Origin: an uncultured Phocaeicola sp.
GTDB lineage: Bacteria; Bacteroidota; Bacteroidia; Bacteroidales; Bacteroidaceae
Length of the DNA stretch: 64,000 nt
Reading direction: 5' to 3'
Assembly: GCA_947581855.1 (NCBI GenBank)
Contig: CANPVZ010000015.1
Span: 1-64,000, forward strand
Shown: in pieces, positions 31,963 to 39,857 of the stretch
Numbering within the stretch: position 1 is the stretch's first letter
Layout: each line of letters begins with the position of its first letter
Notes under the pieces: generated by a model
What the model saw: only the letters and a program-made list of their open reading frames with translations
What the model was told of the DNA's origin: nothing
Databases searched by the model: none
Translations under genes and position numbers: made by a program

Positions 31963-33830
31963 GCATTTACAAAAAGATTTATTTGGATTCCAGTAATGGA
32001 AACATTATTGTGGAGAAGATAGCCGACAATGGCTCTCTTGTTGTGAATACCATTGACTATAATGAATTTATAGCTCAGCATACAAAAGACTTAAAGGAAC
32101 GCATTGAAGAATTGCAGAAGCTTTTGGAACGCAGTGAGGTCTGTTTCGATTATAAGTACCGGGAGCAAGCAAAAGAAATCGAAGAACTGAAACGGCAACT
32201 GGCTGATAGGGAGAAACAACTGGAAGAATTTATACGGCAATATCAAGAGAAAGATTTGTCTTTAGCGGGAGAAAAGTATCGGGAGGCGTTTGATTTATTT
32301 ATTGCAGGAAAAGTGGAAGAAGCTTTGCTTGTATTGGATGAAGAAACTTTGAATGAAGCTGAAAAAACTCAAGCAGAGAATCGTTTGTTGAAAGGGCAGA
32401 TATTGCTTTCGGTTAATTGTATGGAAGAAGCGGAAATGAATTATAAAAAGGCCGTGGAAATCTGTCCGTCAGCAAAAAATTATCAGTCATTGGGAATGTT
32501 CTACAGAAATATAGGTTGTTATAAAAAGGCTGTTACGTGTTTTAGGAAAGCGAAGAAATATGGTAATGATGATTTAAACACTTTAATACAATGGAATTAT
32601 ATTGGGAGTTGCTATGAGTTAATGGACGATTATTCTCATGCCAGTCAATATTATCAAAAGGCATGGAAGATGGCGGCCAAGCTGGGGACGCTTCCCTATG
32701 AGGATGCGTTAAACCTGATTTGTGGCATGGCTAACGTTGCTTGGAAGATGGGCGATTGCCAAACAGCAGAAGAAAAGTATCGGTCGGCTATTAAAGCGCA
32801 AAGAGACGCGCTCTCTTGGGAGGAAAACAATTTTCCATACGAAAGGTTAGCTAAAACGTTATGTAGCTTGGCAAAAATACTTTCCTCTTTAGAGAACAGG
32901 GCAGAAGAGGCGGAACAATTGTTTTTAGAGTCGATTGCTATATGGGAGGAGCATTTACAAGATAATCCGGATATCTATTATCCTTATTATGCGGATACGT
33001 TGCTTTACTATGCTAATTTTTTGGCCAATAAGGATCCGATTGCTGCTGAGGAGCATTACTTAAAAGCTTTGAAGATTTTTCGCAATCGGGTTCTGAACTA
33101 TAGAATAATTTTTAAGCCGGTTCTATCTCAGATACTCTTATCTTTAAGCATGCTGTATTCAGCTATGAGGCGAGATGCGGATGCCGTCAGTCTTCTGAAA
33201 GAGTGTGTAGAGCTCATGGAAACACTTGTTTCCGGAAATCCGGATTTTTATTTGTATAAATTGTGTTATGCTTATTTTCAGTTAGGCCTATTAGTTAAGG
33301 ATGATTGTGAAAGGGAACGTTATTTCATTGCATGTCTTGATTCTGTAAATAGAATGAGCATTGCTCAGCGGACAAAAAGTCTCAAGTGGGAAGTTCAGGC
33401 CAATTATAATCTGGGCATTTTATGTTGCAAGGAAGATTTTAATAAAGCTTTTTCTTATTTTGATGAGAGCATACGGGTGCAAAGATTGCAAGTTGCTGAA
33501 GAGCCTGGAAATGAGAAAGAACAGCAAACTTTAGCTGATATCCTGAAAGAGGTAGGGAATTTCTATTTTAGTATTCACAAAGAGCTTGGTTGGGAATATT
33601 TGCAGGAATCCAACCGGCTTTATCAGTCATTAGGTATTCGGAAAGAGGAGTATTGTAATGAGGAACCTTTGGATGAAGAGCTAGTGGATGAAAGATATTT
33701 TGATGAAGAACCTTGCAAACAGGAGAGGATAAATGCTGACGATCGGTTGGAAGCTATTGATTCTCCGGAAAGTCCTGATTTAGAAGTAGCTTCTATTTTA
33801 AAGGCAAATATGCTAAATGAAGACCGATGA
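31959..33830 (+). CDS. Coiled-coil/TPR protein coupled to a small membrane protein
   Basis: A 623-residue soluble protein. Residues 1-40 carry a beta-hairpin-like motif (NGNIIVEKIADNGSLVVNT). Residues about 45-100 form a charged coiled coil (DLKERIEELQKLLERSE, IEELKRQLADREKQLEEF). Residues about 105-560 contain at least eight TPR-like units (for example LGMFYRNIGCYKKAVTCFRKA, YIGSCYELMDDYSHASQYYQKA). The tail is acidic (NEEPLDEELVDERYFDEEP). No enzyme motif was seen. With the membrane partner it may form an anchored scaffold or signalling complex; a role in conflict or stress response is only an inference. Confidence 0.75.
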   Translation: MSIYKKIYLDSSNGNIIVEKIADNGSLVVNTIDYNEFIAQHTKDLKERIEELQKLLERSEVCFDYKYREQAKEIEELKRQLADREKQLEEFIRQYQEKDLSLAGEKYREAFDLFIAGKVEEALLVLDEETLNEAEKTQAENRLLKGQILLSVNCMEEAEMNYKKAVEICPSAKNYQSLGMFYRNIGCYKKAVTCFRKAKKYGNDDLNTLIQWNYIGSCYELMDDYSHASQYYQKAWKMAAKLGTLPYEDALNLICGMANVAWKMGDCQTAEEKYRSAIKAQRDALSWEENNFPYERLAKTLCSLAKILSSLENRAEEAEQLFLESIAIWEEHLQDNPDIYYPYYADTLLYYANFLANKDPIAAEEHYLKALKIFRNRVLNYRIIFKPVLSQILLSLSMLYSAMRRDADAVSLLKECVELMETLVSGNPDFYLYKLCYAYFQLGLLVKDDCERERYFIACLDSVNRMSIAQRTKSLKWEVQANYNLGILCCKEDFNKAFSYFDESIRVQRLQVAEEPGNEKEQQTLADILKEVGNFYFSIHKELGWEYLQESNRLYQSLGIRKEEYCNEEPLDEELVDERYFDEEPCKQERINADDRLEAIDSPESPDLEVASILKANMLNEDR

Positions 33831-34050
33831 AATTAGTAGAATTATATTTTTAGTATCCGAGACGGGTGTAAGTCTTTCCTTTATACCAATATTTATGGAT
33901 TATATGTACGGTGGAGGATGATGTGAATGGAATCATATTCGAAGAAAAGGTTGTCCCTCCATAAAATGTACAGTCTACCTGTCTTATATGGAGAGATACA
34001 ATCTCTTTTCTTCTCACACACCAGAGATTAGTAAATTGGAGATATGATTG

Positions 34051-34788
34051 TTAGTCTTCTATGGCTACGAATGCATTTTTGTACAGTCCGCAAAGCGGGC
34101 AAGTCCAGCCGTCCGGTATATCCTCGAATGCCGTACCGGGATGAATGCCGGTTTCGGGAGAACCTTTTTCCGGATCGTATATATAGTCGCAGGCAGTGCA
34201 ACTATACTTTTTGGGAACACAACGGTCTGCTACGATATCCCAGTTTACTATGTCCCAGAATGCGTTGATATAATCGGCACGGCGGTTGCGATAGTCAATA
34301 TAGTAAGCATGTTCCCACACATCAATCACTAATATAGGTTTCAAGTCTTCTTTTATAGGAGTTCCGGCATTCGATTCGGATAAAATGGAAAGCTTATTTT
34401 GTTTGTCTTTTACAAGCCATACCCATCCGGCTCCGAATAAATTTGTTGCGGCTCTGGTAAATTCTTCTTTAAAAGATTCTACGGAACCAAATTCACGAGT
34501 TAACGCTGTTATTAATTTCGGTTTCATGGTTTTCCTTTCGGGAGTCAGATTATTAAAGAAGAATGTATGATTCCATGTTTGAGCCGCATTGTTAAAGATG
34601 TCTCCATTGGCTTGACGAACAATTTTTTCCAGATTCATCGACTCATAAGGTGTGCCTTGAATTTGTTTATTCAGATTGTCAATGTACGTTCTCAAATGTT
34701 TACCGTAATGGTATTCCAGTGTTTCTTTACTCATGTTAGGAGTTAAGGCTTCCATTGCATAAGGAAGTTCGGGCATCTCATGAATCAT
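34051..34788 (-). CDS. Superoxide dismutase (Fe/Mn type) fused to rubredoxin
   Basis: A 245-residue fusion. Residues 1-187 form a complete Fe/Mn superoxide dismutase with ligands His27 (YHYGKHL), His74 (WNHTFFF), Asp156 and His160 (IDVWEHAYY). Residues 195-245 form a rubredoxin with Cys197, Cys200 ([12 protein letters not shown]), Cys230 and Cys233 (GWTCPLCGL) and the usual DIPDGW before the second pair. The linker is only a few residues. The SOD domain dismutates superoxide, and the rubredoxin could pass electrons to or from the metal centre, for example for reductase-type turnover in an anaerobe. The two domains are in one frame with no sign of artefact. The gene stands alone. Confidence 0.92.
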   Translation of the reverse strand: MIHEMPELPYAMEALTPNMSKETLEYHYGKHLRTYIDNLNKQIQGTPYESMNLEKIVRQANGDIFNNAAQTWNHTFFFNNLTPERKTMKPKLITALTREFGSVESFKEEFTRAATNLFGAGWVWLVKDKQNKLSILSESNAGTPIKEDLKPILVIDVWEHAYYIDYRNRRADYINAFWDIVNWDIVADRCVPKKYSCTACDYIYDPEKGSPETGIHPGTAFEDIPDGWTCPLCGLYKNAFVAIED

Positions 34789-35069
34789 TGCTTTGGTATT
34801 TTGAATGCTCTTATTTTTATTCTAAAGAGACTGTTGAATAATTAGGTTTTCTTGTATAGTTAACAAAATGCTTCATGTAAAGGTTTAGACCTATTAGATA
34901 AATGAATAGAAGAGTGACTGTCTTTTTAGGTGTACTTAGGAATACAAAAAGCTCAATCAGAGTTTAAGTGTACATTTATACAATCTTATTTGGTTTCATA
35001 GGGTATGAAGATTTATATTTGTACAATTATTGGTTAAATATTGAATATTTTGCTCTAACCTTTTATAAT

Positions 35070-35813
35070 ATGACGATTGAGAAGTTGGGTTCAGGTTACG
35101 ATGAGTTAGTTCCTTTATGGGAAGCTTCTGTGCGAAGTTCGCATTCTTTCTTGTCGGAAAAAGATATTCGGTTTTATAAAGCATTATTGTCTAAAGAATA
35201 TTTTCCGGCCGTTCGGCTGTATGTGATTCGGAATAATGACGGATTGGTTTTAGCGTTTATGGGCGTCAGCGATGAACTTATCGAGATGCTTTTCGTACAT
35301 CCTGACGCGCAAGGAAAGGGATATGGAAAAGCTTTGATAGACTATGCCGTTTGGAAGAAGCATATATATAAGGTAGATGTGAATGAGCAAAATACATCAG
35401 CTTTTAATTTTTATCGCAGACAGGGATTCAAGGTCATCGGACGTGATGATACAGATGCTTATGGAAAACCTTTCCCTATATTGCATATGCAAATCAACAT
35501 GAATCGTTTTCAATTCTATCGGGATGTATACGATATTGTGAAAGAAATTCCATCCGGTTATGTTATGACCTATGGGCAGATTGCCACCCTGACAGGGAAG
35601 CCTCAATGTTCGCGGATGGTAGGAAAAGCTATGTTTCACGTACCCGAAGAACTTCATATCCCGAGTCATCGTGTGGTAAACAGTCTGGGACGATTGGTTC
35701 CTTCGTGGCCGGAACAGGAGCGGCTCTTGGAGCAAGAAGGAATTTCTTTTAAGAAGAACAAATGCGTAGATATGAAAAAGCATCAGTGGAAACCGGAGGA
35801 GTATTGGAAGTAA
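35070..35813 (+). CDS. GNAT acetyltransferase fused to alkyltransferase-like (ATL) domain
   Basis: A 247-residue two-domain protein. Residues 1-140 form a GNAT domain with the acetyl-CoA loop QGKGYGKAL (81-89). Residues 148-247 match the MGMT/ATL DNA-binding domain (FYRDVYDIVKEIPSGYVMTYGQ, SRMVGKAM with the arginine finger). The normal PCHRV acceptor motif is PSHRVV, with Ser199 in place of the methyl-accepting cysteine. It can therefore not repair O6-alkylguanine by transfer and should act like ATL proteins, which flag lesions for nucleotide excision repair. I chose the ATG at 35070, where the GNAT domain begins. A GNAT gene follows after 16 bases. Confidence 0.88.
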   Translation: MTIEKLGSGYDELVPLWEASVRSSHSFLSEKDIRFYKALLSKEYFPAVRLYVIRNNDGLVLAFMGVSDELIEMLFVHPDAQGKGYGKALIDYAVWKKHIYKVDVNEQNTSAFNFYRRQGFKVIGRDDTDAYGKPFPILHMQINMNRFQFYRDVYDIVKEIPSGYVMTYGQIATLTGKPQCSRMVGKAMFHVPEELHIPSHRVVNSLGRLVPSWPEQERLLEQEGISFKKNKCVDMKKHQWKPEEYWK

Positions 35814-35829
35814 AGAGAATATCCTTTTG

Positions 35830-36291
35830 ATGGAAAAAATAGAATGTATGAATATAATCCCTGTTTTGGAAAATAAGAAGCAGTATATGGACCTGTTGCT
35901 GATAGGTGATGAGCAGGAATCTATGATAAATCAGTATTTGGAAAAGGGTGAGATGTATATTTTATACGATGAAGAGATTAAAGCGGTATGTGTTGTCACC
36001 GATGAAGGCAAAGGCATTTGCGAACTGAAAAACCTCGCTGTATATCCAAAGTTTCAACGAAAAGGATATGGTAAGCATTTACTTCGGTTTTTGTTTGAAC
36101 ATTACAAGAATAAATTTTCCGTGATGCAGGTTGGTACGGGAGATAGTCCGTTGACAATTCGTTTTTATGAGTCATGTGGCTTTTGTCGTTCTCATTGCAT
36201 ACCGAAGTTTTTTATAACCAATTATGACCATCCTATTTATGAAGAAGGAAAACAATTGGTAGATATGATTTATTTGAGACGGGATTTATGA
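35830..36291 (+). CDS. GNAT-family N-acetyltransferase
   Basis: A 153-residue acetyltransferase. The central strand and acetyl-CoA loop read CELKNLAVYPKFQRKGYGKHLLRF (about residues 62-85, with the Q/RxxGxG/A pattern RKGYGK), and the late RFYESCGF is also typical. The substrate cannot be read from sequence. It lies 16 bases after the GNAT-ATL gene and 15 before another GNAT gene, so the three probably form one transcription unit. Confidence 0.88.
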   Translation: MEKIECMNIIPVLENKKQYMDLLLIGDEQESMINQYLEKGEMYILYDEEIKAVCVVTDEGKGICELKNLAVYPKFQRKGYGKHLLRFLFEHYKNKFSVMQVGTGDSPLTIRFYESCGFCRSHCIPKFFITNYDHPIYEEGKQLVDMIYLRRDL

Positions 36292-36306
36292 TAAATTTTA
36301 GATGAA

Positions 36307-36798
36307 ATGGATATAGAAATTAGAGAAGCTACAGAGGCTGACATACCTCTGTTGCATCTTGTTTTTGAATTGAGCGTAACGGGTTTATGCAGTCGGGATT
36401 ATAAACCGGAGCAAATTCATGCATGGGTGGCTCGTGCTGATATGAATCGTTGGCGTGAATTAGTAGAAAGTGATTTGCAGTTTTGGGTGGCTTTAGAATC
36501 GAAATCCGGATTTCCGGCGGGCTTTACGTCTATTAATAAGGAAGGATATTTGCATAGCATGTTCATTCATCCGGATTTTAAACGGCAAGGAATAGCTACG
36601 ATGTTGCTGTCTCAGGCTGAGGCTTTCGCTTGTCATTCTGATATACCGTCAATTTATGCGGAAGTGAGCCTTACTGCCAGACCTTTCTTTGAAAAGCAGG
36701 GTTATAAGGTAGAACGAGAGCAAACCATTATCGTGAATGGAGTAGGAATGCGTAACTTCGTTATGCGAAAATTAGTGGGATGCGGTAATTCTCTTTAA
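36307..36798 (+). CDS. GNAT-family N-acetyltransferase
   Basis: A 163-residue acetyltransferase starting DIEIREATEADIPLLHLVF, a standard GNAT N-terminus. The acetyl-CoA loop is HPDFKRQGIATMLL (about 101-114) and the late motif is ARPFFEKQGYK. It belongs to the YafP/PhnO-like small-molecule or peptide acetyltransferases by pattern only. Its last 27 bases overlap the convergent MATE gene. Confidence 0.88.
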   Translation: MDIEIREATEADIPLLHLVFELSVTGLCSRDYKPEQIHAWVARADMNRWRELVESDLQFWVALESKSGFPAGFTSINKEGYLHSMFIHPDFKRQGIATMLLSQAEAFACHSDIPSIYAEVSLTARPFFEKQGYKVEREQTIIVNGVGMRNFVMRKLVGCGNSL

Positions 36799-38121
36799 TC
36801 TTTTATATACATAAATGAATGCCGGAACAAGGAATAAATCTGCCGCAATCCATGCTGCCGGATCTCCAAAACATACGGCAATGTAACCGAAAGCCGGAAC
36901 CGCATACAAGCTAATCAAGGTACGAGCTATCATTTCCGATACACCGGACAGCATAGCCAGATTGGTATAACCTGCCCCTTGAATGGTGTAGCGGAGAATA
37001 CAGAGAAGTCCTAATATAGGGAAGAAGCTTGCAGAAATGTTCAGAAACAATTCCGTGTCATCCAAAATTTCTATTTCAGAAGGGTCGATAAAGAGTAATG
37101 CCAGAAAACGGGAACCTATTATTAATATGATGAAAGTAAAAGCTGCGTATATAAGCATCATCCACGTACTTGCTTTGATGCCTTCCCAGATACGTCCCGG
37201 TTTACCGGCTCCATAGTTTTGTCCGGTGTATGTAGCCATGGCAATACCTAAACTTTCAAACGGACATAAGAAAAACATTTTAATACGCATGGCAGATGTA
37301 AAGGCAGCCACACAAGCCGTTCCTAAAGCATTGTTGGCGCTTTGAAGCATAATGCTGCCTATTGCGGTAATAGAAAATTGCAGCCCCATGGGAACACCGA
37401 TATATAATAAGGTCTTAGCTAGTTTCGACTGGAATTTCCGTTCATTGGGAGTACCCTTTAGTATTTGGAAATGTCGGTACATATAAATGTAACACAATAT
37501 GGCGGATACACCTTGCGAAACAACTGTCGCGATTGCTGCGCCCATTACTCCCCATTCAAGAACAAGGATGCAAAAGAAATCGAGGAGAATATTCAGAATA
37601 GTAGAAAGGAACAGAAACCAGAACGGGGTTTTGCTATCGCCCAAGGCACGGATAATGCTGGATAATAGGTTATAAAAGAATGTAAAAGGGATGCCGATAA
37701 AAGTTATCAGCAGGTAATCGTATGCTCCGTGGAAAATGTTTTCCGGAGTTCGTATCATTCTTAAGATGTCGGCACATAAAAGGCTGGTTATAAATGCAAT
37801 GGTTATCGACATGATAATAGCTAGCTGTATGCTCACTGATACATAACGACGCATAGTGCTGTAATCTCGTGCTCCGAATTTTTGCGCTACCGGAATGCCA
37901 AATCCGCCGCAACATCCATTGCAAAAACCAAGAATAAGAAAGATAACAGACGTGCTGGCTCCGACGGACGCTAATGAATTGATTCCTAAGAATTTTCCGA
38001 CAATAGCCGCATCGATAAGAGAATACGTTTGTTGGAGTACGTTGCCTAATAATAACGGTACGGTAAACTTGAATATGAGTGGCCATGCTGCCCCTTCGGT
38101 CATTTCTTTGGAAGTTGCCAT
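36772..38121 (-). CDS. MATE-family efflux transporter
   Basis: A 449-residue integral membrane protein with about 12 hydrophobic helices and MatE features: PLLLGNVLQQTYSLIDAAIVGKFLG at the first helix pair, VSQGVSAILCYIYM before the central loop, and TYTGQNYGAGKPGRIW at the start of the second half. It should export cationic drugs or metabolites in exchange for Na+ or H+. The gene overlaps the GNAT gene tail to tail by 27 bases. A TATCTTTG box lies 46 bases before its start. Confidence 0.93.
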   Translation of the reverse strand: MATSKEMTEGAAWPLIFKFTVPLLLGNVLQQTYSLIDAAIVGKFLGINSLASVGASTSVIFLILGFCNGCCGGFGIPVAQKFGARDYSTMRRYVSVSIQLAIIMSITIAFITSLLCADILRMIRTPENIFHGAYDYLLITFIGIPFTFFYNLLSSIIRALGDSKTPFWFLFLSTILNILLDFFCILVLEWGVMGAAIATVVSQGVSAILCYIYMYRHFQILKGTPNERKFQSKLAKTLLYIGVPMGLQFSITAIGSIMLQSANNALGTACVAAFTSAMRIKMFFLCPFESLGIAMATYTGQNYGAGKPGRIWEGIKASTWMMLIYAAFTFIILIIGSRFLALLFIDPSEIEILDDTELFLNISASFFPILGLLCILRYTIQGAGYTNLAMLSGVSEMIARTLISLYAVPAFGYIAVCFGDPAAWIAADLFLVPAFIYVYKRLKRITASH

Positions 38122-38579
38122 ATTGATATCCTAAAAACAAATAACTTCTAATACCTAAATTCGGATGCAAAGATATATCATTTCGTATTTATGAGAAACT
38201 GTCTGCTATTATATCATTTATTCTTTTATAAATAATTTCAGATTTTGTATAATTCCCTCCTGACAGGGGCTAAAGTGAAGGCTTGAACCTTATTTGGCTC
38301 AGTAAAGACGATACGGGTAATAGGCTGGATGGCGATCTTGTTTTTTAGGTTCGATTCCGTTAAGATCTCCTCATATCATTGGATAGTGAAATAGCTAATC
38401 ATGTTCACAGGGTTAGAGTGTAACAAGCCGGCCGTTTGGCTGTTTCCCATTTTCTTGTCACAACTTGTGGAAAGAAACGAGAGGATGCAGATGCCGATAT
38501 CATAATTTTGTTTATCCTAATTGGGAAAAGTATGATTAGGAAGCCTTATCTTTACAAGCTGAATTTTAAAGTTAAGAGA
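38122..38579. other. Divergent intergenic region between MATE and nitrilase genes
   Basis: A 458-base stretch. The MATE promoter (-7 box TATCTTTG, minus strand 38168-38175) lies on the left. The plus-strand frame upstream of the nitrilase gene is open but poor in coding features and I leave it out. No hairpin or RNA gene was recognised. Confidence 0.45.
38168..38175 (-). promoter_or_regulatory. Bacteroidetes -7 promoter box of the MATE gene
   Basis: TATCTTTG on the minus strand, followed by GC, matches TAnnTTTGC and lies 46 bases upstream of the ATG at 38121. Confidence 0.65.
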
Positions 38580-39365
38580 ATGGAACGGATAATGAAAGTA
38601 TTTTGTTTGTTTTTGATAATCTCTCATCTTTTTGTAGCACAAGCGCAAACCATAAAAGTCGCTCTCGTACAACCTCATTTGGTGTGGGGAGATGTGGATG
38701 CTAATTTAAAAGCTTTCGATAAAAGGGTGGAGGCATGCGAACCGTGCGATTTAATAGTTTTTCCGGAATTGTTTGTTTCCGGGTGTGAGATGAAGAAAGC
38801 AGAAAAAAAGAATAAGTACTCCGTGGCCGGTCGTTTTGAAGATGTCGAAGTAGCCTTGCGCAACTGGGCCGTTCAAAAGCGGGCAGTGGTAATAGGCTCT
38901 ACTGTATATGCTCTGGAAGGGAAGTTTTATAACCGGTTGATAGCTGCTTTCCCCGATAGTACCATACTTTATTATGATAAGCATAATTGTTTTAAGAAAG
39001 GCTCTTTCTCTCCCGGAAAGGAACCACTGATTTTTGTATATAAAGGAGTAAGGTTCGCTACCTATATTTGCTATGATCTGCGTTTCCCGGAGTGGAGCCG
39101 TAGCGGCGGGTTGTATGACGCCGCCATCTATATCGCTAACTGGCCCGCTTCCCGACGGGAAGATTGGAACCGCCTGTTGAGAGAACGTGCTATAGAAAAC
39201 CATGTACATGTTGTGGCAGTGAATTGTGCCGGCACTGATCCGTATGGGCTTTATTATGCCGGAGACTCCCAATTGTTGGATCCGGAAGGGGAGGTAATGA
39301 CCCAATGCGGAGAAGGATTGGATGAGATACAATATGGAGTCATTCTTTTATCGGAAAAGAAGTAA
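38580..39365 (+). CDS. Exported nitrilase-superfamily amidohydrolase
   Basis: A 261-residue C-N hydrolase. A signal peptide (MKVFCLFLIISHLFVAQAQ after four residues) precedes the catalytic domain. Triad candidates are Glu in LIVFPELFVSG, Lys in YYDKHNCFKKG and Cys in ATYICYDLRFPEW, all in the normal order. The family hydrolyses omega-amides, carbamoyl groups or nitriles and is normally cytosolic, so a cleaved leader is unusual. The ATG at 38580 or 38592 fits the signal peptide; longer upstream frames do not. The gene stands alone. Confidence 0.87.
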   Translation: MERIMKVFCLFLIISHLFVAQAQTIKVALVQPHLVWGDVDANLKAFDKRVEACEPCDLIVFPELFVSGCEMKKAEKKNKYSVAGRFEDVEVALRNWAVQKRAVVIGSTVYALEGKFYNRLIAAFPDSTILYYDKHNCFKKGSFSPGKEPLIFVYKGVRFATYICYDLRFPEWSRSGGLYDAAIYIANWPASRREDWNRLLRERAIENHVHVVAVNCAGTDPYGLYYAGDSQLLDPEGEVMTQCGEGLDEIQYGVILLSEKK

Positions 39366-39857
39366 TTTTCCTTTCTTCCAAGTGTACGTTAAAGAATAGG
39401 CCCGAAATTAATCATTGTTTGCTTTAGAACTAACTTCCGATCCCTTTCAAACTAATCTGTGTGTAAGTATAAGTTAGTCTTACCACGAGCGAGGTAAGTA
39501 CATATCCCGTACTTGGTATGTATATACCCCGAGCGAGGTATATGCTTCTCTCGTTCGGGATAAATGTAGAATTAGCTTGTTTGTTACTTAATTGTACGTT
39601 TAAAACGTATTAGTTATAGGAAGAATTTCAATTAATTTTCTTTCTGTTTACAGACTATAATTTTGTTGCCTTTCCTAAACGCCAGACTTCTCGAGACATA
39701 ATTGGTATGGAAGATTCTGTCAGAATGCAAAGCTGCTCAATAGTATTATGAGTCAAACTTTTTAGAGCTCACTTTGAAACTAAACGTTCAACAAGTTTAC
39801 AACCGTATAAACCATCCGGATTTCAGCTTCAAGTGTAAATGGATGGAACTGATCGCA
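39366..39857. other. Intergenic region with hairpin cluster
   Basis: A 492-base convergent gap between the nitrilase and golvesin/amidase genes. Apart from the hairpin cluster at 39486-39559 I see no gene or RNA family. As both flanking genes end here, the hairpins may act as terminators. Confidence 0.5.
39486..39559 (+). repeat. GC-rich direct repeats and nested hairpins
   Basis: CGAGCGAGGTA occurs at 39486-39496 and 39530-39540. CCCGAGCGAG (39528-39537) pairs with CTCGTTCGGG (39550-39559), with one G-U pair. AAGTAC (39496-39501) pairs with GTACTT (39509-39514). The GC content is far above the neighbourhood. It could be a terminator pair, an attenuator or a REP-like element. Confidence 0.65.
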
